NCBI RefSeq assembly: GCF_000266945.1
Contig: NC_018025.1
Location: 2,790,001 to 2,854,000 of the forward strand
Source: Desulfomonile tiedjei DSM 6799
GTDB lineage: Bacteria > Desulfobacterota > Desulfomonilia > Desulfomonilales > Desulfomonilaceae
Direction: 5' to 3'
DNA: 64,000 bases
Shown: piece after piece, positions 7,516 through 16,328 of the stretch
How positions within the stretch are numbered: position 1 is the first letter of the stretch
How the letters are laid out: every line of letters starts with the position of its first letter
Made by a program: the position numbers and the translations under genes
Notes under the pieces: generated by a model
The model's database searches: none
Told to the model about the DNA's origin: nothing
Seen by the model: the letters and a program-made list of their open reading frames with translations, nothing else

Positions 7516-8898
7516 TTATTCTTCGATAGTGTATTTCTTGGGATCTTCTTTGTCGAAATCCACTTTGCATCTAAGATACTTACCATTCATTCCGGCTTTC
7601 TTGAGCACATTGTAGGCCATTTCTGCTCTCGCTCCGGTACCGCAATAGATATACACCGGTTTATCCTTGGGAAGTTCCCCCAAACGTTGTTCCAGTTCAT
7701 CGAGCGGGATATTGATTGAACTCTCAATTGCACCGGCTTTGGCTTCGGCTGCAGCTCGCACATCGAGGATCACGGCTTTCTTCTGGTTGTCTCCGATTGC
7801 TTCCTTGAATAGTGCCAGTTCCACTTCTCCGGGCATGAGCTTACGAACGTACTTTATGGTGGACTCCGCAGGGCCCTTTGCCACCTGTTTACCGGCTTTT
7901 TGCCACGCATCGAAGCCTCCGGCCAGGATGCTCGTCTGCTTGTATCCCAGGTCGGAAATGGCTTTGTACGCGTTCTGTGCCGAAGCTATGCTTCCGTCTT
8001 GATTGTAAAGTATGATGGCCGCGCTTTTGTACTTCGGAAGCTGACTCTCCAAAGTTTCGATTCCCGCTTCCGGAACCGCGACCGCTTTGGGGATATGACC
8101 TTGTTCGATCTGGGATTTGGGGCGCAGATCGAGAAGTATGTACGACGCGTCATTCTTGTCGTAATTCTCTATTGCCGCAACATTCGATACAACAGGGTGA
8201 CCTGCCTTTTTCCATGCGGGAAGTCCAGCATGAAATACCTTTACATTCTTGAATCCGAGCTTTTCCGCTTTCCTAGCGGCTAATGGGCTAAGAACTCAGG
8301 TGTATCCCGCACAGTAGTAGATTTGCAGGGTCTCTTTATCTTTCAGTAATTCATTGGCGAGCTTATCGAATGCAGAGAACGGCATGGAAACGGCCGTGGG
8401 TATATGACCTTCAGCATACATGTTTGGGGGCCGACTGTCTAAAAGGAGGTACTTTCCCTTTTCAGGTCCCATAGCTACCAGCTTTGCTATGTCGTCCACT
8501 TCCGCAAGCTGTTCTTTCGGGACCTCAATCCCTTTCTTTACTTCAACTTGTGTAGCTACGGTTTTTCCGTCTTTTATCGTGTACTTGATCCGCACGGATT
8601 CTTGCTTCGGAATTTCTTTGAAACTCGGAGCATTCTTGAGCACCGTAGCATCGTTAAAGTGGATGATCTCCATATCCTTGTTGATTTGAAGCTGAATGGT
8701 GTTTGCCTTGCTCGAGACATCGTAGATCTTGCCAGCGAACAGGTTGGGCGTCTTTGGGTAATCCGCATGGCAATTGATGCAACTGGCGTCGGCCTTTGAG
8801 GGGAGCTTGTCATCTTGAGCCGGCGCTGTGAGGGGGTAAGCCGCGCCGATCGCAAGAATTGCGCTCACGAGCACGGATGTGAGCACTATCCGCCACAT
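7516..8898 (-). CDS. Secreted triple-rhodanese protein with CxxCH motif and in-frame TGA (candidate selenoprotein)
   Basis: One reading frame of 460 codons, interrupted only by TGA at 8296-8298 (codon 201). The ATG at 8898 is chosen because GGAAAGGAG precedes it and it begins a good signal peptide (MWRIVLTSVL...). After the signal peptide come a single haem-c-type motif CINCH (Cys40-His44) and three rhodanese-like domains (about 135-235, 245-345 and 350-455). In domain 1 the active loop reads YYCAGYT-TGA-VLSPLAA; relatives as I recall them have Cys at the TGA position, so selenocysteine is the simple reading. Just after the TGA in the mRNA, CCGCT-AGGAA-AGCGG can form a bacterial SECIS-like hairpin about 17 nt downstream. 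Domain 3 keeps a catalytic Cys (YIYCGTGARA); domain 2 lacks one. The likely role is periplasmic sulfur or selenium transfer. The alternative is a genuine nonsense mutation. Confidence 0.8.
8258..8298 (-). promoter_or_regulatory. Candidate UGA (Sec) codon and SECIS-like hairpin
   Basis: On the minus strand the TGA at 8298-8296 is followed by 16 nt and then CCGCT, the loop AGGAA, and AGCGG. The neighbouring AGC and GCT could extend the stem through an internal loop. The distance and the G-containing apical loop match the loose bacterial SECIS pattern. The frame stays open for 259 further codons with rhodanese homology, which argues against a true stop. Confidence 0.55.
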
Positions 8899-8982
8899 GG
8901 GTACACTCCTTTCCTTCTTGCTTTGAGAAAATATTTGCCCCAAAGGGATATATCGCAATCAGACAATGGGGCTTCGCCTTGG

Positions 8983-9020
8983 ACTGACTGAGTCAGTATA
9001 TCATAATATATCAATAATCA
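8983..9020 (-). promoter_or_regulatory. Putative promoter and operator upstream of the rhodanese gene
   Basis: A perfect palindrome, ACTGACT-G-AGTCAGT (8983-8997), lies about 85-100 bp upstream of the rhodanese start codon. On the minus strand it directly follows the AT-rich hexamer TATACT and an upstream TTGATT-like element. This layout suggests a repressor site next to a -10 box. The regulator is unknown. Confidence 0.35.
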
Positions 9021-9140
9021 AAGATCCATTTTTTTCTATATGATGACTCTTTGCAAGATCCCGTGTACAGTCCGAAAACGCCACTAATAAAGCGAAATAG
9101 CGTATCGGCAAGGCCGGAATGAACCGAGTCGGAAAAGCGC

Positions 9141-9175
9141 AAAAAAAAAACCAGGATCCATTCGATCCTGGTTTT
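9141..9175 (-). terminator. Intrinsic terminator
   Basis: A 12-bp perfect stem (9147-9158 with 9164-9175, AAAACCAGGATC/GATCCTGGTTTT) with a 5-nt loop, followed on the minus strand by a run of about ten T. It is oriented to end transcription arriving from the sigma-54 promoter at 9414-9429. Confidence 0.85.
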
Positions 9176-9403
9176 CCGAAGTCAAAATTAGTTCGCCTGC
9201 AATGTGTCCAACAATTTCCACGTAAGGCGGCGCTACTAATTATCGTGTAACCGGCAACTCATTTCAAGGCGAACTCTCACCACTAATTCTTAGGATACCA
9301 ATGACTGGCTTTCGGGGGATGTAATAATTGTTTTTGAATTAATGAAAACCCCCGGTCCCCTTTTGAAGAGACGTATTCGGACGCTATCGCCGCCTCACTT
9401 GTG
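9141..9403 (-). ncRNA. Candidate sigma-54-dependent small structured RNA
   Basis: On the minus strand a near-consensus sigma-54 promoter (9414-9429) is followed about 230 nt later by a strong intrinsic terminator (9141-9175), with no convincing open reading frame between; the best is an 8-codon ORF without a clear Shine-Dalgarno. The predicted transcript is structured. A 9-bp complement (9190-9198 with 9267-9275, AGTTCGCCT/AGGCGAACT) can form a long-range helix, and 9313-9318 pairs with 9349-9354 (CGGGGG/CCCCCG). I do not recognise the family; it does not look like tmRNA, 6S or RNase P RNA. Confidence 0.55.
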
Positions 9404-9413
9404 GTCTCAATTA

Positions 9414-9429
9414 AGCAATATGCGTGCCA
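9414..9429 (-). promoter_or_regulatory. Sigma-54 (RpoN) -24/-12 promoter
   Basis: The minus strand reads TGGCACG-CATA-TTGCT, a full match to the consensus TGGCACG-N4-TTGCW. The expected start is near 9403. An imperfect inverted repeat (AAACGGG...CCCGTTT, 9481-9511) lies about 80-110 bp upstream, a usual enhancer-binding distance, although it could equally be a terminator. Confidence 0.7.
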
Positions 9430-9799
9430 AACTCTGAGCCGGGGAAATGCTTTATCCTGTGTACCACAAAAATTTGTCACAAACGGGTTTTTGAGTAAAA
9501 AAAGCCCGTTTGGTTTTGGTTAGATTCCGGAAGTGCGCGCCGAACCAACAGTACATGCAAGAAAAAGCGATGGATGTTCGGAGAAGCCTCATCACTTCAG
9601 TTGGGCGAAATTGACCCATGACATGCTGGGCGGGTAGAATGCGCTCGTTCGAGTAAGGTTAATCAAACCAGCTAGTTGCGCTTCTTTTGGTTTCTGTTAA
9701 GGGAGTGTTTTTCTTGCGTTCAGATTAGACAGAGGATTCACGTTCACGCAAATACCCGCAAAATAGAAAGGGAACATCCGAGTGGAGTTCCTTAATGGG

Positions 9800-10012
9800 G
9801 CATAGGCGCTAGCTCTGTTCCAATTCTTTGTCCCAAAGGGACTAAAGAGAATAGCCCGGTAATTCATTGCCGGGAATTTATGTATCAGTCGTCCCCCGTG
9901 GGACTCGAAAATCATTATGTTTTCCCTTAACCGGCGATGAATCGCCGGCCTATTCTCACAGTTGTTCCTCACGGAACAACCAACCAAAAACACTTTAAGT
10001 TAGCGCATATGC
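9800..10012. repeat. Repeat family A, copy 2 (inverted relative to copy 1)
   Basis: The ends are GCATAGGCGCTAGCTC (9800-9815) and AAGTTAGCGCATATGC (9997-10012), imperfect inverted repeats of the family A termini. The same series of hairpins appears in reverse order: GTCCC/GGGAC, CCCGGTAAT/ATTGCCGGG, GTCCC/GGGAC, CCGGCGAT/ATCGCCGG and GTTCC/GGAAC. Flanking stretches 9520-9800 and 10013-10150 show nothing recognisable. Confidence 0.88.
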
Positions 10013-10150
10013 CCTAAAGAGGTATCTGAAAAGTTTGGGGGAATTTTGGGGGTAAAAATATCTAAAAGGACAAAAATCATTACGTTTTTTAAACAAAGTC
10101 AATGTGAGTTTTGCCCCGAGATTACCTCTGAAAACCCCCCAGAACCAAAT

Positions 10151-10179
10151 AAAGGATTCGGTAATATGCCGAATCCTTT
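10151..10179 (-). terminator. Terminator downstream of tRNA-Leu
   Basis: An 11-bp stem, AAAGGATTCGG/CCGAATCCTTT, with a 7-nt loop, about 10 bp beyond the tRNA 3' end. The minus-strand tail is only TTTATTT, and the plus-strand tail is more T-rich, so it may act in both directions. Confidence 0.6.
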
Positions 10180-10189
10180 TTGTTTTTCT

Positions 10190-10276
10190 TGGTGCTCGGA
10201 GTGAGAGTCGAACTCACACGACCTTGCGATCGGTGGATTTTGAGTCCACTGCGTCTGCCTATTCCGCCATCCGAGC
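10190..10276 (-). tRNA. tRNA-Leu (anticodon CAA)
   Basis: The acceptor arms GCTCGGA (10270-10276) and TCCGAGC pair. The anticodon stem-loop GTGGA-CTCAAAA-TCCAC gives anticodon CAA, decoding UUG. A long variable arm and the T-loop GTTCGACTC are present, and CCA is encoded at the 3' end. The length, 84 nt without CCA, fits a class II leucine tRNA. Confidence 0.95.
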
Positions 10277-10564
10277 AAAACGAGCCATTTAGTTTTAAGA
10301 GTGTTATCATAAACTGATTCCGACAAATTTTCAATTCCCAATTTTGGGGAACGAGACTATTTGCTTCCAGGAGAATCGCTTCGTCGATGAAGCCGGAACG
10401 GCAAATCAAGCCAAAAGAACCGTGGTCTTCGGATTAGAAGATGGCAGAAAACTCCGGAATGCGTCGCGCACGAAGGATGGTCCACTCTTTAAAGGTACTG
10501 CAATTCAGAAATAAATGAGTTAATTTTTCATGGTAACAAAAATATAGGCGGAAAACAGAGCGGT

Positions 10565-13231
10565 ATGGATGTCATCACAACACATGTAAACGCGGATTTC
10601 GATGCTTTTGCGTCGATGGTAGCTGCGAAAAAGCTTTATCCCGACGCGGCGGTAGCATTCCCCGGGTCTCAAGAGAAAAACCTGCGGGATTTCTTCATGG
10701 AGTCCACTCTCTACATTTTGTCCATTGAACGCGCCAAAGACATCGATCTTGAAAACGTGCATCGTCTCATTCTGGTAGATACGCGTCAGAAAAGCCGGAT
10801 CGGGCGATTCTCCACCCTGGGAAACCGGGACAACGTGGAGATCCATATTTATGACCATCATCCTGATTCGGAAGACGATATGCATGGCCACAAAGAGACT
10901 ATCCGGGAAGTCGGAGCCACCGTAACCATTCTCATTGAGGAGATCCGGAAGCGCCGGATAGAGATAAATGCCGAAGAAGCTACCGTGCTTGCGCTGGGCA
11001 TTTATGAGGACACAGGCTCTTTCACGTTTTCTTCCACCACGAAAGAAGATTTTGAAGCTGCAGCGTGGCTTCTGCAAAAAGGCGCTAATCTCAACATCGT
11101 TTCCAACATGATGACGAGTGATTTGAGTCGCGATCAAATTGAGGTTTTGCATCAGTTAATCGAGGAATCGGAAATCGTAAATCTGGGAGGAATCGATGTC
11201 CTGGTGACTACTGCAGGTGCAGAAGGGTATGTGGGCGATCTGGCCATTCTGGTGCACAAATATAAAGATATGGAGAACCTGGATGCAATTTTTGCGGCAG
11301 TGCGGATGGAAGATCGTGTTCATCTCATTGCACGGAGCAGTTTGGAAGAAGTGAATGTAGGTGAAATCGTCGCAGAATTTGGCGGGGGCGGGCACCCCAC
11401 TGCAGCGAGTGCTTCCATCAGAAACATGACACTGTTTCAGGTGAAGGACAAGCTCATAGCAATCCTGAAAGAGAAGGTCCGTCCGAAGCAAAAAGCGCGT
11501 GAAATCATGAGCAGGCCGGCTATTGTCATTGAAGCCGATAAGACCATACTGCAGGCTTCGGAATACCTGAACCGTTATCAGATCAGCTCCCTTCCCGTGG
11601 TACAAAACGGGTCGGTGCTCGGAATTTTACATAGAAATTCAGTTGAAAAAGCGGTTCATCACGGATTATCCGCAGAGCCCGTCAATGTGTACATGAATCC
11701 GGGAGTGCTCTCCGTCACTCCGGATGATTCCATCGAAAACGTGCTGCAACTGACGGTGGAGGGACGCTTCAGGTTGGTTCCGGTGATTGAAGAAGGCAAA
11801 ATCGTCGGAGTGATCAGCAGAAGCGATCTCCTGGAGCATATGAAACTTCCGCGGAGAAGCGACTCTGCCAGTCCGGACGAATACCCTCAAACCAGGCTGC
11901 GGGGGAAGAGCGTGCGGAAGCTTTTAGAAGAGCGTCTCCCCAAAAAAGTGGTGGACATCCTTCGGAAAGCCGGTCAGGTCGGTTCCGCTCGAGGCGAAGA
12001 AGTGTACCTGGTCGGAGGTGCGGTGCGAGACCTTTTGCTCAGAAACCACAACTTGGACATCGATTTGGTTATTGAAGGGCAAGGCATCCCTTTTGCCAGA
12101 GAATTGGCTGCTCAGTTCCCGGGCTGCAGAATTCGCGGTCACGAGAAATTTGGTACAGCAGTGATCTTGTTTGAAGATAACTTCAAAATTGATGTGGCCA
12201 CCGCGCGACACGAGTATTATGCCCGGCCCGGAGCTCTCCCCACAGTAGAGACCAGTTCCATAAAGCGAGACCTATTCCGTAGGGATTTCACTATGAATAC
12301 CCTTGCAATCAGCCTCAATACGCGAACAATCGGCCATCTCATCGATTTCTTTGGTGGATCGCGTGATATCAAAGAACGTATCATACGGGTGCTCCACAAT
12401 CTCGCTTTTGTGGAAGATCCAACCAGAATTCTTCGAGCAGTCCGTTTCAGCAGCAGATTCGGCTTTGCCATAGGAAAACATACGCTCAACCTTATGAAAG
12501 CCGCAATTCGCATGAAGTTGTTCGACAAAGTCGAAGGAAAGCGGCTCTTGAATGAGTTGATCCATATGCTGGAAGAAAAGAACCCGCTTTCCCCTCTTAC
12601 ACTCATGGATGGATACGGGATTCCCCAGGCGCTCCATCCGGCTCTGAATTTCACCCCAAAGACTATGGAACTCGTGGAATCGACAATAGGAGTGCTGTCC
12701 TGGTGGAAGTATCTCTTTATGAAGGATCAAATAGACTCATGGTCAGTTTATTTTCTTGCTTTGACCGACAATCTCTCGGATGGTGACTTCAAAAGTGTTG
12801 TCGAACGCTTTTCCATAGTGGGAGATCTCGGACGGCACATGGCATCGGAACGAATTCTGGTGCGTCAGGCGCTCGCCCTGTTTGCACGGGGCATAATTGA
12901 AAAACCAAGTGAAATCTACTCAGTGCTGAGGAATCTTTCGCTGGAAACATTGCTCTTCATGATGGCCAAGACTATGCGCGAAGAGACGCGTATGGCAATT
13001 TCCGAATATATTATCAACTACCGGTATGTGAAACCGCTTCTGACCGGAAAAGATCTCATCCGTATGGGGTATGAACCCGGCCCCATTTTTGCTCCGATTC
13101 TGAGAACACTAAAGCAGGCTTCTTTGGACAGGGAGGTCCTTACTCGTTCAGAGGCTGAAGATCTCGTCCGTCGCATTTTTCCGATAAAGAAAAAAGAAGC
13201 CGACCGGGACACGATTTCTCTTGATTCTTGA
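10565..13231 (+). CDS. DHH-CBS-tRNA nucleotidyltransferase (PcnB-like) fusion protein
   Basis: An 888-residue three-module protein. First comes a DHH/DHHA1 phosphoesterase domain (about 1-310) with HVNADFDAFAS, the IYDHH motif at 95-99 and GGGGHPTAA. Then a CBS pair (about 315-430), then a class II nucleotidyltransferase/poly(A) polymerase head (about 470-650; LVGGAVRDLLL and DIDLVIEG with the metal-binding carboxylates) and a helical tail. This architecture belongs to A-adding tRNA nucleotidyltransferases of bacteria that split CC- and A-addition between two enzymes (family knowledge). A divergent tRNA-Leu gene sits about 290 bp upstream. Substrate specificity (A-adding, poly(A) or full CCA) cannot be settled from sequence. 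Confidence 0.88.
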   Translation: MDVITTHVNADFDAFASMVAAKKLYPDAAVAFPGSQEKNLRDFFMESTLYILSIERAKDIDLENVHRLILVDTRQKSRIGRFSTLGNRDNVEIHIYDHHPDSEDDMHGHKETIREVGATVTILIEEIRKRRIEINAEEATVLALGIYEDTGSFTFSSTTKEDFEAAAWLLQKGANLNIVSNMMTSDLSRDQIEVLHQLIEESEIVNLGGIDVLVTTAGAEGYVGDLAILVHKYKDMENLDAIFAAVRMEDRVHLIARSSLEEVNVGEIVAEFGGGGHPTAASASIRNMTLFQVKDKLIAILKEKVRPKQKAREIMSRPAIVIEADKTILQASEYLNRYQISSLPVVQNGSVLGILHRNSVEKAVHHGLSAEPVNVYMNPGVLSVTPDDSIENVLQLTVEGRFRLVPVIEEGKIVGVISRSDLLEHMKLPRRSDSASPDEYPQTRLRGKSVRKLLEERLPKKVVDILRKAGQVGSARGEEVYLVGGAVRDLLLRNHNLDIDLVIEGQGIPFARELAAQFPGCRIRGHEKFGTAVILFEDNFKIDVATARHEYYARPGALPTVETSSIKRDLFRRDFTMNTLAISLNTRTIGHLIDFFGGSRDIKERIIRVLHNLAFVEDPTRILRAVRFSSRFGFAIGKHTLNLMKAAIRMKLFDKVEGKRLLNELIHMLEEKNPLSPLTLMDGYGIPQALHPALNFTPKTMELVESTIGVLSWWKYLFMKDQIDSWSVYFLALTDNLSDGDFKSVVERFSIVGDLGRHMASERILVRQALALFARGIIEKPSEIYSVLRNLSLETLLFMMAKTMREETRMAISEYIINYRYVKPLLTGKDLIRMGYEPGPIFAPILRTLKQASLDREVLTRSEAEDLVRRIFPIKKKEADRDTISLDS

Positions 13232-13393
13232 TCGCAGCCCGTTGGCTGAGACAACATTTTGTGTGAAAATGCCTTTGCAAGTAAGTCCAACTTACTCACC
13301 TACACAAAATATGAAAAATGTGGCAAAGTAGACCGGCTATACGGCGACGCACTTATGCCCATTTTTGGGAAAAAAGGAAAACCGGAGGTTTGT

Positions 13394-14728
13394 ATGAAAC
13401 CGGAGAACCCAAGACGAGTAAAAATATTCGATATTACATTACGAGACGGGTCTCAGAGCAAAGTTGCCACGAGAATAAAGCTTGAAGATCTCCTGAAAGT
13501 GGCTAGTTTGCTTGCTGATAGTGGCATTTACGGCGCTGAAACATGGGGTGGTGCGACATTCGACGTATGTGTCCGATACTTGCGGGAAGATCCCTGGGAA
13601 AGGGCTCGCAGATTAAAGGCCGCCATGCCCAATGTGCAAAATATGATGTTGATCCGGGGACAGAATTTGGTCGCGTATTCCAATTTCCCGGATGATGTTG
13701 TCAATAAATTCGTGCATGTCGCAGCGCGCAACGGAATTGACGTATTCAGAATCTTTGATGCTCTGGACGACATGCGCAACCATGAAGCTGTCATCAGAGC
13801 AGTGAAAGAAGTAGGAAAGACCGCTGAAGGTGCTGTTTGCTACACCATCAGCCCAGTCCATACAATAGAGAAATTCGTTTCCAAGGCGCGGCAGTTGGAA
13901 GACAAAGGTGTCGACCAGATAGCAATCAAAGACATGGCCGGCCTTATCGACCCTGCAACGGCTTTTGAACTTGTATCGAGCCTCAAGAAAGCTGTGAGTG
14001 TTCCCATACACCTGCATACTCATGACAATTGCGGGCTCGGCATGATGTCGGTGCTAAAAGCCGTGGAAGCCGGGTGTGACATGGTGGACTCGGTGCTCAG
14101 CCCCTTCTCTGGCGGAACCGGACATCCGTGCACGGAATCGATTGTCTTTTCTCTCCATAAATTTGGCTATGAAACCGGCTGTGATCTTGCCAAGCTCACC
14201 AAGGCAGCCGAAGAGGCAAAGAACGTTCGAGCTTTATACAGTGAATTCGAAGCTCCGTACAGCGGAGTTGACTGTAAAATGCTGGTCACTCAGATTCCCG
14301 GGGGCGTTATGTCCAACCTCTCCAGCCAGCTCAGACAACAAAACGCGCTGGATCGGATGAGCGAAATAGTTGATGAAATTCCGCGTGTTAGAGAAGACCT
14401 CGGCTGGATTCCTCTGGTGACCCCCACATCGCAGATCGTGGTATCCCAGGCTACTTTCAACGTGCTGCTCGGCCGCTATAAAATCATTGCTAACCATACG
14501 GCAAATCTGCTCAAGGGGCTTTACGGCGAAACCCCCGCCCCTGTGAACAGTGAACTCCAGAGCAGAGTCCTCAAGACTGAAAAACCTGTCACCGTGCGGC
14601 CGGCAGAACTCTTGCCGCCCATGTGGCATGAGCTGGAGGAGAAGTTTCCAGGATTGACCGAAGAGGAAATTCTCATTCACGCGATCTTTCCCCATGAAGC
14701 TCCCGGTTACTTCGAGTCCAAGAAATAG
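13394..14728 (+). CDS. Carboxyltransferase subunit (PycB/OadA-like), without biotin domain
   Basis: A 444-residue TIM-barrel carboxyltransferase of the pyruvate carboxylase B / oxaloacetate decarboxylase alpha family. It shows FDITLRDGSQ (metal-binding Asp and substrate Arg/Gln), the carbamylated-lysine segment QIAIKDMAGL, the metal-site HLHTHD and a conserved PysGVDxK-like C-terminal region. The ATG at 13394 follows GGAGGTTTGT and is preferred to an in-frame upstream start at 13259. The protein stops near residue 444 with no AMKM biotin-attachment domain, so the carrier and biotin carboxylase must be encoded elsewhere. It moves a carboxyl group between biotin and pyruvate or a related acid; the direction is not determinable. 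Confidence 0.88.
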   Translation: MKPENPRRVKIFDITLRDGSQSKVATRIKLEDLLKVASLLADSGIYGAETWGGATFDVCVRYLREDPWERARRLKAAMPNVQNMMLIRGQNLVAYSNFPDDVVNKFVHVAARNGIDVFRIFDALDDMRNHEAVIRAVKEVGKTAEGAVCYTISPVHTIEKFVSKARQLEDKGVDQIAIKDMAGLIDPATAFELVSSLKKAVSVPIHLHTHDNCGLGMMSVLKAVEAGCDMVDSVLSPFSGGTGHPCTESIVFSLHKFGYETGCDLAKLTKAAEEAKNVRALYSEFEAPYSGVDCKMLVTQIPGGVMSNLSSQLRQQNALDRMSEIVDEIPRVREDLGWIPLVTPTSQIVVSQATFNVLLGRYKIIANHTANLLKGLYGETPAPVNSELQSRVLKTEKPVTVRPAELLPPMWHELEEKFPGLTEEEILIHAIFPHEAPGYFESKK

Positions 14729-14810
14729 GAATGTCTTATCAAGGGAAGGCTTTTCTCGCTGAAAGTCTTCCCGTCCTCTTTCAGATAATCAGAGAAGAGA
14801 GGTCCTGCTC

Positions 14811-15272
14811 ATGTCGGAAGGAATCCCCCTGCAGGATAGGCTGCATCTTGAAGCACCTATACGGCATTGCTATGGATGCGGCGCTGACAATCAGTTTGGT
14901 TTGCGCATCAAGAGCTTCCTGGAAGGAGACGAAGCTGTGGGAACATGGAAAGCCCAACCGCACCACTGCTCGTATCCGGGTTTTCTCAACGGCGGGGTTG
15001 CCTGCACTCTCATAGACTGTCACTCGGCCTGGACCGCCTTCGCGCTCGAATGCCGTTCTCAGGGTATCGAACTGTCTGCACATCCGGAAATCGCCTCGGG
15101 TTGGACGAGGGCCATGAATGTGGAATTCCTTAAGCCGACCCCTCTGGATAGTGAATTAACCCTGAGAAGTCGGGTAGTTAAGAAAGGCCGTACAAGCAGA
15201 ACAGTCAACTGTTCGCTTTTCGCTAACGGAGAGGAAACTGTTCGAGCGGAAGTGGTAATTATTATGAAATGA
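14811..15272 (+). CDS. Hotdog-fold thioesterase, PaaI-like
   Basis: A 153-residue hotdog-fold protein with the N-terminal CYGCG motif and a central helix region NGGVACTLIDCHSAWTA where PaaI-type thioesterases place their catalytic acidic/polar residues. The family hydrolyses acyl-CoA thioesters. It follows the carboxyltransferase gene on the same strand by about 80 bp and may share its transcript. The acyl substrate is unknown. Confidence 0.75.
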   Translation: MSEGIPLQDRLHLEAPIRHCYGCGADNQFGLRIKSFLEGDEAVGTWKAQPHHCSYPGFLNGGVACTLIDCHSAWTAFALECRSQGIELSAHPEIASGWTRAMNVEFLKPTPLDSELTLRSRVVKKGRTSRTVNCSLFANGEETVRAEVVIIMK

Positions 15273-15330
15273 GGCTGTCCGGCGCTTCAGCTCCCTTTAT
15301 ACCTGCCTGCTTTCATAATATCGCCCTATA

Positions 15331-16236
15331 TCACCCTGTCTCAGGCCTGTTTACCAGATAGATTCCTATTGCTACCAATGAAAGGCCCAGCAATAGCAAC
15401 GGAGAAAGGGATTCTCCGAGCATCAACCAGCTCAACAGTACGCCGAATAATGGCGCGAGAAACGTGAACGCTGCCAATCTGCTTACTTGATACCGGTGTA
15501 TCATCCAGAACCACAGGACATAGCTGATCGTTGCGATAATCACCACCTGGTAAAAGAGTGAAATCAAAACCTGTGATGGAAAATGCAAGGGTCTGCCCCA
15601 CTCGAGAAGCAAGGACCCTCCCACAAGCACGGGAATGGAGAAGAACAATTGAGCAAAAAGAGTCTGATAATGTGTAGCTTCCGTGCTTAAAACGAATCGT
15701 TTTATGTAAATCGTAGTGGCAGCCCACAATGCACCTGCACCGATCTCCATGAGATCGCCCACCCAGGCATTCGCGTTATATACATTCGGTCGAGAACCGA
15801 AGACCGATACAACTCCGAAAAACGCCAGTATCAGACCTGCTGTTTTCGCAAAAGTGAGCCGATCTTCAGGAATCAGAAGGTGAGCGCCAAGAGCCACCCA
15901 AAACGGATGAGTATACAAGATGATGATTGCACGAGACGCGTCCGTATATGCCGTCCCCCAGTAAAGCAGCAAGAATTCCAGACCGAACAGGGATCCTATG
16001 GCCACGCCATGCATGAGATGCCGGCGCGGAAAAAATGGATCTTCTCCCAGCAACCGCATAAACATCCACAAGAACAGGGAAGCAAACACCGACCGAACCG
16101 CGGCTGCCATGATAGGTGGTATCCCCTGATTACTTATTTTTATGGCTATCATGTTGCCGCCCCACAGAAAGCTCATGAGCACGAGGAGCAAGACGCCGCT
16201 GAGCGGAATGTGCCTGGTTTGGGTAAGTGATGACAT
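15331..16236 (-). CDS. EamA/RhaT-family drug/metabolite transporter
   Basis: A 301-residue integral membrane protein with about ten hydrophobic segments in two EamA repeats. The first begins near residue 14 (GVLLLVLMSFLWGGNMIAIK) and the second near residue 155 (GDLMEIGAGALWAATTIYIK). Members export amino acids, nucleobases or other small metabolites across the inner membrane. It is a monocistronic minus-strand gene, convergent with the thioesterase gene. The substrate cannot be assigned. Confidence 0.85.
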   Translation of the reverse strand: MSSLTQTRHIPLSGVLLLVLMSFLWGGNMIAIKISNQGIPPIMAAAVRSVFASLFLWMFMRLLGEDPFFPRRHLMHGVAIGSLFGLEFLLLYWGTAYTDASRAIIILYTHPFWVALGAHLLIPEDRLTFAKTAGLILAFFGVVSVFGSRPNVYNANAWVGDLMEIGAGALWAATTIYIKRFVLSTEATHYQTLFAQLFFSIPVLVGGSLLLEWGRPLHFPSQVLISLFYQVVIIATISYVLWFWMIHRYQVSRLAAFTFLAPLFGVLLSWLMLGESLSPLLLLGLSLVAIGIYLVNRPETG

Positions 16237-16328
16237 AATGCGGACCTACTTCATACCGATAGTTAGATGTCGGTCAAAAATCGCGAGAGATTACAATATA
16301 TTGAGCTTCAATTCAAAAATGCTGTGGA

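Noticed and set aside
8296-8298. Ordinary pseudogene caused by a nonsense mutation
   Set aside because: Kept only as the alternative: the TGA replaces a residue in a conserved Cys-type loop, a SECIS-like hairpin follows, and the rest of the frame is undamaged.
9141-9403. tmRNA, 6S RNA or RNase P RNA
   Set aside because: There is no tRNA-like ends or tag codons for tmRNA, and I could not find the conserved cores of 6S or RNase P RNA.
9283-9480. 65-codon minus-strand ORF across the sigma-54 promoter
   Set aside because: It spans the -24/-12 promoter, has no ribosome-binding site and no recognisable domain. The RNA interpretation explains the region better.
10013-10276. Integration (att) site of a genomic island at the 3' end of tRNA-Leu
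   Set aside because: No integrase gene and no direct repeat of the tRNA 3' end were seen in the window.
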